Made by a program: the position numbers and the translations under genes. From an uncultured delta proteobacterium (GTDB taxonomy: Bacteria; Myxococcota_A; Polyangia; Polyangiales; Ga0077539): a stretch of 37,457 nt of DNA. The stretch is taken from the NCBI GenBank assembly GCA_903845045.1, contig CAIMWA010000354.1:1-37457 (forward strand). The letters run 5' to 3'. Shown one piece after another: positions 17,378 to 25,177 of this stretch. The notes under the pieces are model-generated. The model did no database searches, had not been told where the DNA came from, and saw only the letters and a list, made by a program, of their open reading frames with translations. How positions within the stretch are numbered: position 1 is the first letter of the stretch; every line of letters begins with the position of its first letter.

Positions 17378-18736
17378 ATGGCGACGACGCAAGAAGAGTT
17401 GCTTCGGGAGCGCGCCGACGCGGTGCTGCGACGGCTGCTGCAGGGCGGCGCGACGGACGCGAAGGTGATCGCCCGCGCCGGACGCGACCTGTCCGTTCGC
17501 GTGCGCCTCGACGAGGTGGAGCTCGTCGAGGAGGCCGGGACGTTCTCGCTCGCGGTGCGGGCGTTCAAGGGGCGCCGCGCGGCCACGAGCTCGACGAACG
17601 ACCTGACGCCGTCGGGCCTCGCGCGCCTCGTCGACGACGCCCTCGAGCTGTGCGACCTCGCGCAGGAGGACCCCTTCGCGGGGCTCCCCGATCCCGACGA
17701 CCTCGCGAAGCGCTGGGAGGACCTCGAGCTCCACGACGCCGCGTGCGACGGCGTCGACGCCGCCGAGGCGGTGCAGCGCGCCCGTCGCGCCGAGAGCGCC
17801 GCGCGCGACTACGACCCCCGCATCAACAACAGCGAGGGCGCGGCCTTCGGGCGCACCAGCGGCGCGTACTACATGGCGACGAGCGGCGGGTTCCGCGGCG
17901 GCTACCGCGGCAGCTACGCGTCGATCTCGGTGTCTCCGGTGGCCTCCGACGAGGGCGGCAAGAACCGCACGGCGAGCTACTGGTCGGCGCGTCGGGCGCT
18001 GGCGAAGCTCGAGTCCGAGGAGGCGGTGGGCATCGAGGCCGCGCGGCGCACCATCGCGCTCCTCGGCTCGAAGCGCGTGCCCACGACGACGGCGCCGGTG
18101 GTCTTCGACCCTGACGCGGCGCGCTCGCTGGTGAGCGCCTTCGCGGGCTGCGCCACCGGCGACGCGGTGTACCGCCGCAGCAGCTTCCTCCTCGATCGCA
18201 TGGGCGAGCGGGTGGCCAGCGGGCTCGTGACCCTCGTCGACGACCCGCTGATCCCCGGCGGTCCCGGGTCGCGGCCCTTCGACGGCGACGGGCTGCCCGC
18301 GCGGCGCAACGTCGTGGTCGAGAACGGCACGCTCAAGACGTGGCTCCTCGACACCTACGGCGCGCGCAAGCTCGGGCTCCGGAGCACCGGCAGCGCCGGC
18401 GGCGGCGTGGGCACCGGCGCGGGCCTCTCGAACTTCTACCTCGCGCCGGGCACCTCGACGCACGACGAGATCCTCCGCTCGACGAAGCGCGGGCTCTACG
18501 TGACCGGCATGATGGGCTTCGGGTTCAACGCCGTCACCGGCGACTTCTCCCGCGGCGCGGTGGGCTACTGGATCGAGGACGGGGCCTTGGCGTTCCCCGT
18601 CGCCGAGGTGACCATCAGCCTGAACTTCAAGGAGCTCTTCGCCGCCATCGACGCCGTCGGCAACGACCTCGACCTCAAGGGCAGCGTGGCGTCGCCGACG
18701 ATCCGCGTCGCCGAGATGACCATCGCCGGGAGCTGA
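17378..18736 (+). CDS. pmbA: TldE/PmbA, non-catalytic partner of TldD
   Basis: The 452-residue protein aligns over its length with TldE/PmbA: an N-terminal helical domain (ADAVLRRLLQGGATDAKV), VR.D.VE-type strands, GFRGGYRGSYAS, a Y.R.SFL segment, and the C-terminal GFGFNAVTGDFSRGAVGYWIEDG typical of the family. It lacks the HExxxH zinc motif of TldD, as expected for the regulatory subunit. The ATG at 17378 lies eight bases after the tldD stop, so both are made from one mRNA. The pair should form a closed chamber that cleaves small unstructured peptides in the cytoplasm. Natural substrates here are unknown; no RiPP precursor gene was recognised nearby. Confidence 0.93.
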   Translation: MATTQEELLRERADAVLRRLLQGGATDAKVIARAGRDLSVRVRLDEVELVEEAGTFSLAVRAFKGRRAATSSTNDLTPSGLARLVDDALELCDLAQEDPFAGLPDPDDLAKRWEDLELHDAACDGVDAAEAVQRARRAESAARDYDPRINNSEGAAFGRTSGAYYMATSGGFRGGYRGSYASISVSPVASDEGGKNRTASYWSARRALAKLESEEAVGIEAARRTIALLGSKRVPTTTAPVVFDPDAARSLVSAFAGCATGDAVYRRSSFLLDRMGERVASGLVTLVDDPLIPGGPGSRPFDGDGLPARRNVVVENGTLKTWLLDTYGARKLGLRSTGSAGGGVGTGAGLSNFYLAPGTSTHDEILRSTKRGLYVTGMMGFGFNAVTGDFSRGAVGYWIEDGALAFPVAEVTISLNFKELFAAIDAVGNDLDLKGSVASPTIRVAEMTIAGS

Positions 18737-18742
18737 GCCAGC

Positions 18743-20092
18743 GTGCCCCTCGCGCTCGCCTGCCACACCGCGCGCCTCCCGGAGCTCGTGCCCGGCGACC
18801 GCAGCGCGTATGCGTCCTTCGAGGTGTCCGCCGGCGGCTCCGCGAACAGCTGGGCCGACGGCCGGGCGCCGCTTTGCCTGGCGCTCGCCATCGACGCGTC
18901 GAGCTCGATGCGCGGCGCGCGCTTCGCGTTGGCGCTCCAGGCGACGCGCGACGTTCTCGCCTCGCTCGGCCCGCAGGACCGCGTGGCGGTGGTCACCTTC
19001 GAGCGGCAGGCGCAGCTCGTGCTGTCACCGACGGCCTTCGCCGAAGGGGGAGCCGCCGTGGCGCGCACCGCGCTCGATCGCATCGGCACCGGCGTCGGCA
19101 CCAACCTCGGCGCGGGGTGGCGCGAGGCCGCCGACGCGTTGCTCCGGGTCGCGGTACCCGACGCCGTCCGGCGGGTGCTTCTGCTCACCGACGGCTATCC
19201 GTCGCGGGGCGACACGGCCCTCGACGTGCTCCGCGAGCGCGTGGCCGACGGGCGGGCCCGGGGCGTCGAGACGAGCGTGCTCGGCCTCGGCGACGGCATC
19301 GACGACAACCTTTGCGCGGCGCTCGCCGAGGCCGGCCAGGGACGGTTCCACTACGTGCGCGACGAGTCCGGGCTCGCCGACGTCGTCGGAGCCGAGGTCG
19401 GCGGGGCGCGCTCGGTGGCCGCCACCGATGTCACGCTCACCCTCGCCTTCACGCCGCGACTCGAGCGCGCCGAGGTCGTTCATCGCTACCCGTGCCGCGG
19501 CGTCGAGGGCGGCACCGAGGTGCGCATCGGCTCGGTGATGCGAGCCTCCCCTCGATCTGCGCTGGTGGCGTTCACGATGCGCGACGGCACGCCCGACGCC
19601 ATGCTGGGCTTCGCGACGGCGGCAGGGCGGGTCGTGCAGACCGCCGCGGCGCAGCTCACCGCGGTGGGGCACGGCGGCAACCGCAGCGGCGACGAGGCCT
19701 CCGCCGCGCAGGACCGCGAGAGCGTGCGCGTCCCCATCGTCTTCGAGGCTGGATCGGGCACCGACGCAGCGCGCCGCCGCGTCGCGGTGGAGCTCGTCAC
19801 CCAGCGCGTGCTCGGCGAGGTGCGATCTGCCTGGAACGCCGCCGACCGCGGCGACCACGAGTCGCTCCGCCGTCGCCTCGACCGCGCCCGGAGCCTGCGT
19901 CGCCGCGCGCTCGAGACGGGGCTCGCGCGCAGCGCCGACGTCGCGCACCTCCCCGACATCGACGCCCTCGAGCGCGCGATGCGATCCTCCGGACCGGCCG
20001 CCGGCGAGGCCCGACGGCAGTTCCGTTCGCTCGCGCACAACACGCAGCTCAGCCTGGGCGAGCTGCCGATCCCGGTGGCGCCGAAGCGCTGA
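18743..20092 (+). CDS. VWA-domain protein (Mg2+-dependent adhesion-type)
   Basis: A GTG at 18743, preceded by GGGAG, starts six bases after the tldE stop, making this the third gene of the tldD operon. The 449-residue protein has a von Willebrand A domain from about residue 45 with a complete MIDAS: DASSS (51-55), Thr in GVGTNLGAG and the Asp of LTDGYPSRGD. Downstream is a beta-rich region like the VIT/VWA-associated C-terminal part (VTLTLAFTPRLERAEVVHRYP), then helices rich in Arg and Ala. The start codon choice leaves no signal peptide, so it may be cytoplasmic. Partner and function are unknown; co-expression with TldDE suggests substrate recruitment or complex assembly, which is inference. 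Confidence 0.82.
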   Translation: MPLALACHTARLPELVPGDRSAYASFEVSAGGSANSWADGRAPLCLALAIDASSSMRGARFALALQATRDVLASLGPQDRVAVVTFERQAQLVLSPTAFAEGGAAVARTALDRIGTGVGTNLGAGWREAADALLRVAVPDAVRRVLLLTDGYPSRGDTALDVLRERVADGRARGVETSVLGLGDGIDDNLCAALAEAGQGRFHYVRDESGLADVVGAEVGGARSVAATDVTLTLAFTPRLERAEVVHRYPCRGVEGGTEVRIGSVMRASPRSALVAFTMRDGTPDAMLGFATAAGRVVQTAAAQLTAVGHGGNRSGDEASAAQDRESVRVPIVFEAGSGTDAARRRVAVELVTQRVLGEVRSAWNAADRGDHESLRRRLDRARSLRRRALETGLARSADVAHLPDIDALERAMRSSGPAAGEARRQFRSLAHNTQLSLGELPIPVAPKR

Positions 20093-20095
20093 GGT

Positions 20096-20911
20096 TCAAG
20101 CCCCGAAGCGCTTGCGGACCCGCGCGAGCGCGGCCGCGGTGCCGTCGTAGAACGCCTTCGGAGCGCCGCGCTTGAGCCACCAGAGCACCTTGCCCTCGCG
20201 GTGCGGGAGCACGTAGAGCCGCCCCTTCGCGGCGCCGTCGAGGGCGATGCGCGCCACGTCGCGGGCAGTGATGGGGCTGCGCTTCATGAGCGACTCGGCG
20301 AGGGCCTTCATGCGCTCGTCGCTGCCCCGCCCGTCGCGGGCGATGTTCGTCGGAAAGAACGAAGGACAGAGCACGGTGACGCCGACGCCGGTGCCGCGCA
20401 GCTCTCCGTACAGCGTCTCCGAGAGGGCCACCACCGCGGCCTTCGTCGCGTTGTACGGGCCCATGCCCGGCGAGCTCACGAGGCCGGCGAGGCTGGCCAC
20501 GTTGAGCACGTGCCCGCTTCGCTGCGCCCGCATCGTCGGCACGAACACCTCGCAGCCGTGCGCCACGCCCAGGAGGTTCACGCCGACGATGAAGCCCCAG
20601 TCGGCCTCGGAGACCGATCCCAGCTCGCCCGCGACGGCGACGCCGGCGTTGTTGATCACGAGGTCGACGCCGCCGAGGCGTTCGAGCGCGAAGCGGTGCA
20701 GGTCTTCGACGGTCGATCGCCGCGACACGTCGCCGAGGAAGGTCTCCCAGCGGGCGCCGCCGAGCCGCGCGCCGGTCTCGCGGAGCCCGGCCTCGTTCAC
20801 GTCGGCGCCGACGATGGACGCTCCGCGCGAGGCCAGCTCCTCGCAGAACGCTCGTCCGAGGCCGCTCCCCGCGCCCGTGACCACCGCCCGCAGGCCCGCT
20901 CCCAGTGCCAT
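20096..20911 (-). CDS. Short-chain dehydrogenase/reductase (SDR)
   Basis: This is a classical SDR of 271 residues: the cofactor-binding TGAGSGLG at 12-19, NNAG at 87-90, and the catalytic triad Ser140, Tyr153 and Lys157 (S-x12-YxxxK). Acid residues after beta-2 (GADVNE) favour NAD(H) over NADP(H). The C-terminal part (RLYVLPHREGKVLWWLKR) is hydrophobic and basic, as in SDRs that act on lipid or steroid-like substrates near membranes; the actual substrate cannot be told. AAGGAAGG eight bases before the ATG lies inside the end of the preceding gene. It is the last gene of the prmA-rsmE-GspE_N unit and converges on the VWA gene with three bases between stops. Confidence 0.9.
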   Translation of the reverse strand: MALGAGLRAVVTGAGSGLGRAFCEELASRGASIVGADVNEAGLRETGARLGGARWETFLGDVSRRSTVEDLHRFALERLGGVDLVINNAGVAVAGELGSVSEADWGFIVGVNLLGVAHGCEVFVPTMRAQRSGHVLNVASLAGLVSSPGMGPYNATKAAVVALSETLYGELRGTGVGVTVLCPSFFPTNIARDGRGSDERMKALAESLMKRSPITARDVARIALDGAAKGRLYVLPHREGKVLWWLKRGAPKAFYDGTAAALARVRKRFGA

Positions 20912-20914
20912 CGT

Positions 20915-23392
20915 TCAGCCTTCCTTGGGGGCGACGCCGCCCGTGAACCGCGCTGCGCCCTCGCGCTGCCACCACTCGAGGTACCGCTGCTGCGCGCGCT
21001 CGCGCTCACGCCGCGGGAGGTTGTAGTAGTAGCCGAAGAACTGCCCGGTGAGCTTCTTCAGCTCCTCGCTCGCCTCGTGGCGCACCGTCGCGTCGACGTG
21101 CAGCAGGGCGTCGATGAGCCACTCCACGCGGTGCCGTCCAGACGAGCCGGACCACCAGTCGAGCCAGTGCTGCGACGTCGAGCCGAAGTCCTGCCGGGAG
21201 ACGAGGACCAGGGCGCGCTGCGCGGCCTGCGCGAGCGGACCGTCGGGGTCGCCGAGCGCCGTGATGAGCAGCGGCACGGCGTCGACGTCGCGAAGCTCGC
21301 CGAGCGCCATGGCCGAGCGCCGACGCACCACCGCGGGCGAGCGTGCGTCGCGCAACGCGGTGCGAAGCGTGCCCCCGACGACGGCGAACTCGCCGAAGCG
21401 ACGGTGCGCACGAAGCACCTCGAGCGCCACCGGGTGCATCGCCTCGTCGTCGCCGAGCACGAAGCTGCTCAGCCTCGGCAGCGCCGACGGGTGCGCGAGC
21501 TCGTGCAGGCACAGCAGCGCGCAGTACCGGCGGTCGGCGTCGTCGCTCTCGAGGGCGTCGAGAAGGAACGGCACCGCCGCCTGCCGGAACATCAGCACGA
21601 GGCGCAGCAGCGGACCCGCGGCGTCGAGCGAGGGCACCCGGGCCAGCGACGCCGCGCGGTTCAGGGTGTGCGGCCCCGGAAAGTGCTTGAAGATCACCGC
21701 GAGCGCGCGGTCGCCCATGCCGAGCAGCGTCGCCGCGGTGCGCTCGCCGAGGATCCCGGTGCGCGCCGTTTCGCCTACGAGGCGCTCGGCCTCGCCGTCG
21801 GCCCGCACCGCCGCCGACGGGCGCGTCTCGACCGGAGGACGCGTGCCCCCGAGCGACGACGGACGCCGTCGGGCGACGCCAGCCAGCACCGCCGACCGCA
21901 GCGCCGCCGCGCGCGCCTCGCGGTCGGGACCGGCCGGCCGCTGGGTACGCATCGTCGGCGGGATCGTGCCCTTGCGCGGGAGCGCCACCGGCACGTGGCT
22001 CGCGCGCTTCTTCTCCACGATGAGCCGCGCCAACGCCGCCGCGCAGTCCTCGGCGAAGAGCGACAGCCCGCGCAGCACGAGCGACGAGATCTCATCGCCG
22101 CCGCGGTCGGCCCAGAGCAGCAGAGCGACGCGTCCGCGCAGCACCACCGGCGCCACCGCGGCCTCGCGGAGGCCGAGGCGTCCGAAGCGCTCCGCGAGAG
22201 CGTTCTCCGGCGATCCCTCGACACGAACGACGCTCGCGGCCGCGTTGGCGCGCACCGCGGCCATCGCCGGGAGCGCCGAGAGCGGGAACGACACGGCCTT
22301 CGCGTCGGCGGTCTCGAGGCCTGCTCCGCGCGCGGCGAGCACGTCGAGGGAGTCGCCCTGCACCACGCACAGCGCCGCGTAGCGCCACACGCTCGCGAGG
22401 TGCGCCAGCGTCACGTCGATGACCTGCTCGCGGGTCTTCGCCGCGCCGAGGAGCCGCTGCGCTTCGGCGAGGTCCTGGATCGGCGCGTGGGCGCGCGGCG
22501 CGCGCTGCGAGATCGGCGTCGTCGTGATCTTCGTGAACGCGTCGGGCATCGGCCGCGTGGCCGGCGGCGGCACGCTCCGCGGCGTCGTCCCCGAAGGCAC
22601 CGTGGCGCGCTCCGCCGCCGGCAGCGAGGTCGACGAAGGACGCTGCGACGGACGCGTGAGCGGCGCCCGGCGGCCCGACTCGGTGCCGGGACGGATGCGC
22701 ACCGGCACGTCGACCACCGGCGTCGGCGTGTCGGGCTGCGGGGCCGGCGGATCGCTCTTCTTCTGCGGGGCGGCCTCGTCGTCGTCGTCGTCGTCGAGCA
22801 TCGCCGACAGCGCCGCGAAGGCCGACTTCGCGATGCGCATGCGGGGCTCGCCGAGCGGCGGCGTCGGCACTGCGGAGGCGCGCGCGCTCGGCAAGGTCAC
22901 CGGAGGCATCGGTCCCGCAGCGACGCCCGCGACGCGCTCGGCGAGGCGTTGAAAGCGCGGCGAGAGCGGCTGCCGATAGGAGCGCCAGAGCGCCCACGCG
23001 AGCCGGAACGACGTGACGCCGCGCGCCTCCACGGCCATGCCCGCGGCGGCCTCGAGGGTCTTGCGTCCGTTCGCGTCGAGCGCCGACGCCGTGGCCACCA
23101 CGAGCACGCTCTTGTCGATGCGAACAGGCACCGCCTGATGACGCAGGGCGAGCTCCAGCGGCACCTTCGCCGCCGCGGCCTGCGAGGCATCCAAGACCTC
23201 GGCGCGGGAGATCGGAGGCACCCCCATGATCGCCGCGCAGTAGGCCGTCAGGGTGTCTTCGCCGAGGGCGTCGACCTCGAGGAGGTTCGTCTCGAAATCT
23301 CCTCCGGACAGCACCTGACGCTGGATCGCCTCGTCGATCTTGCGCGGCGTGACGGCCTGGGCTTGGGTCAACAAGGCGGAGAGAAGGGACAT
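20915..23392 (-). CDS. GspE_N (MshEN)-GAF-HEAT repeat protein
   Basis: The ATG at 23392 begins an 825-residue protein; a GTG eight codons earlier is possible. Residues 1-150 resemble the N-terminal GspE_N/MshEN domain of PilB-type ATPases (two-part helical unit, GDFETNLLEVDALGEDTL, YCAAIMGVPPI), which in several cases binds cyclic-di-GMP. A Pro/Thr-rich linker with six aspartates follows, then a GAF-like domain (about 301-465). From about 535 to the end are HEAT-type helical repeats (RRYCALLCLHEL, RRRSAMALGELRDVDAVPLLITALGD, VRHEASEELKKL). There is no ATPase core, so it is not a secretion motor. It is probably a signalling scaffold linking a nucleotide or ligand input to protein contacts, perhaps for motility or polarity. 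It sits downstream of rsmE and overlaps the ribosome site of the SDR. Confidence 0.78.
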   Translation of the reverse strand: MSLLSALLTQAQAVTPRKIDEAIQRQVLSGGDFETNLLEVDALGEDTLTAYCAAIMGVPPISRAEVLDASQAAAAKVPLELALRHQAVPVRIDKSVLVVATASALDANGRKTLEAAAGMAVEARGVTSFRLAWALWRSYRQPLSPRFQRLAERVAGVAAGPMPPVTLPSARASAVPTPPLGEPRMRIAKSAFAALSAMLDDDDDDEAAPQKKSDPPAPQPDTPTPVVDVPVRIRPGTESGRRAPLTRPSQRPSSTSLPAAERATVPSGTTPRSVPPPATRPMPDAFTKITTTPISQRAPRAHAPIQDLAEAQRLLGAAKTREQVIDVTLAHLASVWRYAALCVVQGDSLDVLAARGAGLETADAKAVSFPLSALPAMAAVRANAAASVVRVEGSPENALAERFGRLGLREAAVAPVVLRGRVALLLWADRGGDEISSLVLRGLSLFAEDCAAALARLIVEKKRASHVPVALPRKGTIPPTMRTQRPAGPDREARAAALRSAVLAGVARRRPSSLGGTRPPVETRPSAAVRADGEAERLVGETARTGILGERTAATLLGMGDRALAVIFKHFPGPHTLNRAASLARVPSLDAAGPLLRLVLMFRQAAVPFLLDALESDDADRRYCALLCLHELAHPSALPRLSSFVLGDDEAMHPVALEVLRAHRRFGEFAVVGGTLRTALRDARSPAVVRRRSAMALGELRDVDAVPLLITALGDPDGPLAQAAQRALVLVSRQDFGSTSQHWLDWWSGSSGRHRVEWLIDALLHVDATVRHEASEELKKLTGQFFGYYYNLPRRERERAQQRYLEWWQREGAARFTGGVAPKEG
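22776..22796. repeat. (TCG)7 trinucleotide repeat
   Basis: Seven TCG units in tandem encode a run of aspartates on the minus strand within the linker of the GspE_N-GAF-HEAT protein. In-frame length changes would only vary the acidic run. Confidence 0.7.
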
Positions 23393-23467
23393 GGACGCCA
23401 ATCCACGCGACGCCACCGAAGGCGATACCCGCGCGTCATGGACGATCGCGTATCCGCGCGAACGCTG

Positions 23468-24223
23468 TCAACGCGGGATCGCGGCGAGATCCCCGGAGAA
23501 TGCGGAAATGATCGCGAGCACGGCGGGCGCAGCGGTCTCGGCGCGCAGCACCCTCGGCCCGAGGGAGACGGGCACGAAGGCCGCACCGACGACGCGCTCG
23601 GCCTCGTCGTCGCCGAACCCTCCCTCGGGACCAGCCACCACCGCGATGCCGCCCTCGGGCCGGAGCCCCGCGAGGGCGGCCGAGAGCGGCGTCGTCGCGC
23701 GCTCCCATGCGAAGAGCCGGCCGGCCTCGATGACGTGCGCGATGGCCTCGGCCAGCAAGAGCGGCGCGCGTACCTCGGGGACGTCGGCCCGCCCGCACTG
23801 CCGCGCGGCCTCCTCGGCGATGCGGCGCCAGCGATCGACGCGCGCCTCGACCCGGGCCCCCACCTCCCGGGGCACGGACCGCGCGGAGTACGCCGGGGCG
23901 ACGACGCGCACGCCCAGTTCGACGGCCTGGCGCACGATGCCGTCCATCTTGTCGCCCTTGGGCAGGCACTGGATCCAGCGCACGCCCGCAGCGTCGGCCA
24001 CGACGCCGGGGCGCGCCGGCCCGTCCCACGAGATGCGAAGCTCGCCACGACGAAGGTCGCACGCACGCCCGGTGCGTTCGCGCCCCACGCCGTCGAAGGC
24101 CACGACGATGTCGCCGTCGCGCACGCGGCTGAAGCGCAGCAGATGGTGCGCCGCGTCGCCGCCGAGCACGACGCCGGACGGCGCGTCGAGGTCCGCGGCA
24201 CCGACGCGCACCCGCTCGGTCAC
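23468..24223 (-). CDS. rsmE: 16S rRNA m3U1498 methyltransferase RsmE
   Basis: This 251-residue protein of the SPOUT class methylates N3 of U1498 in 16S rRNA. The N-terminal PUA-like part (GGDAAHHLLRFSRVRDGD) is followed by CLPKGDKMD, EEAARQCGRADVPEV and the knotted SAM site with VVAGPEGGFGDDE and SLGPRVLRAETA, all characteristic of RsmE. The GTG start at 24223 overlaps the prmA stop as GTGA, so translation is coupled. Length is normal for the family (about 243). The gap of 75 bases to the next gene is the largest within this unit; a TATCGC hexamer (23427-23422) could be a secondary promoter for the next gene. Confidence 0.93.
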   Translation of the reverse strand: MTERVRVGAADLDAPSGVVLGGDAAHHLLRFSRVRDGDIVVAFDGVGRERTGRACDLRRGELRISWDGPARPGVVADAAGVRWIQCLPKGDKMDGIVRQAVELGVRVVAPAYSARSVPREVGARVEARVDRWRRIAEEAARQCGRADVPEVRAPLLLAEAIAHVIEAGRLFAWERATTPLSAALAGLRPEGGIAVVAGPEGGFGDDEAERVVGAAFVPVSLGPRVLRAETAAPAVLAIISAFSGDLAAIPR

Positions 24224-25080
24224 GCGCGGTGGAACTCCATGCCGACCCACTCGTCCTGCGCGCTGACGGCGCCGGAGCGCAGCCCCACGGCCTCGTAGGC
24301 GGCGGTGATCTGGTCGCGCTGCGTCGCGAGGATGCCCGACAGCACGAGCACGCCGCCGGGCGCAAGCTTCGCGGCGACGACGGCGGCGTACGGCGCGAGC
24401 ACCGAGGTCTCGATGTTGGCGGCCACGAGCGTCGCACGCTCGGGCACGACGTCGAAGCCGCCGGTGCGAAGCGCGATGCGCCCGCCGAAGCCGAGCGCCG
24501 CGGCGTTCTCGGCGGCGCTGTCCACGGAGTCGGCGTCGATGTCGCACGCGATGGCCGACGGCACGCCATGAAGCAGCGCGACGAAGGCGAGGATGCCCGA
24601 CCCGCAGCCGAGGTCGATGATCGACGCGTGACCGCCCGAGAGCACCGCGCGCTCCACGGCCTGCGCCGCGAGCACCGTAGACGCGTGCTGCCCAGTGCCG
24701 AAGGCGCGCCCGGGATCGAAGCGGAGAAGCATGTCGCCGGGCTGCGCCGCATACTCGGTCCACGACGGAACGACGACGACGCGCGGCGTGATGCGCGTGG
24801 GCTTCCAGTGCTCCTTCCAAGCGTCGCGCCACGCGTCGCCGACGACGGCGTCGAGTCGGGCGTCCACGCCCTCGCCGAGCGCGGCGATGGCCTCGCGGGC
24901 GGTCGCGTCGTCGGCGAAGCTCGCGACCAGCGTCACTCCTCGGGCCCCGCCGCGGGTCAGCGTGGTGCCGTCGCGCTCCTCGATGCACTCGGCGCCGAGC
25001 ATGGTGAGCTGGCCGACGAGCAGGTCGGCGTCCGCGGGGTCGGCCTCGACCACGACGAGGGGAAAGCGAGGGGCGTTCAT
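24220..25080 (-). CDS. prmA: Ribosomal protein L11 methyltransferase PrmA
   Basis: The 286-residue protein should trimethylate L11 using SAM. The short N-terminal ferredoxin-like substrate-recognition domain is followed by a linker with WKEHWKP, then RFDPGRAFGTGQHAST (about 120-135), unique to PrmA, then the class I SAM motif DLGCGSG (156-162), and NIETSVLAP near the active site. Length is close to E. coli PrmA (293). It heads the operon that continues with rsmE, so two translation-apparatus methylases are co-expressed. A promoter-like TTGCGA-N18-TAGCGT precedes it. It diverges from the atypical kinase gene, with 97 bases between the start codons. Confidence 0.95.
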   Translation of the reverse strand: MNAPRFPLVVVEADPADADLLVGQLTMLGAECIEERDGTTLTRGGARGVTLVASFADDATAREAIAALGEGVDARLDAVVGDAWRDAWKEHWKPTRITPRVVVVPSWTEYAAQPGDMLLRFDPGRAFGTGQHASTVLAAQAVERAVLSGGHASIIDLGCGSGILAFVALLHGVPSAIACDIDADSVDSAAENAAALGFGGRIALRTGGFDVVPERATLVAANIETSVLAPYAAVVAAKLAPGGVLVLSGILATQRDQITAAYEAVGLRSGAVSAQDEWVGMEFHRA

Positions 25081-25094
25081 GGGCTTCGCCGCAC

Positions 25095-25124
25095 ACGCTA
25101 CCGGGCGCCGCCGGGCCGTCGCAA
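25095..25124 (-). promoter_or_regulatory. Putative promoter of prmA operon
   Basis: On the minus strand TTGCGA (25124-25119) and TAGCGT (25100-25095) are 18 bases apart; the -10 ends 14 bases before the prmA ATG. Confidence 0.4.
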
Positions 25125-25140
25125 CCCATGGATTCTTCGT

Positions 25141-25169
25141 TCGCGCCGTCGGAGGAACCGCGATAAGGT
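25141..25169 (+). promoter_or_regulatory. Putative promoter of the atypical kinase gene
   Basis: TCGCGC (25141-25146) lies 17 bases before TAAGGT (25164-25169). The hexamer ends eight bases before the ATG at 25178, so the mRNA would be leaderless or nearly so. Confidence 0.35.
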
Positions 25170-25177
25170 CCGCTGCG

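Noticed and set aside
20201..24298. Very long plus-strand open frame (about 1365 codons) antisense to the SDR, GspE_N and rsmE genes
   Set aside because: Its product is Arg/His/Ala-rich without domains; such frames arise because GC-rich codons on one strand rarely give stops on the other. The minus-strand genes have clear families.
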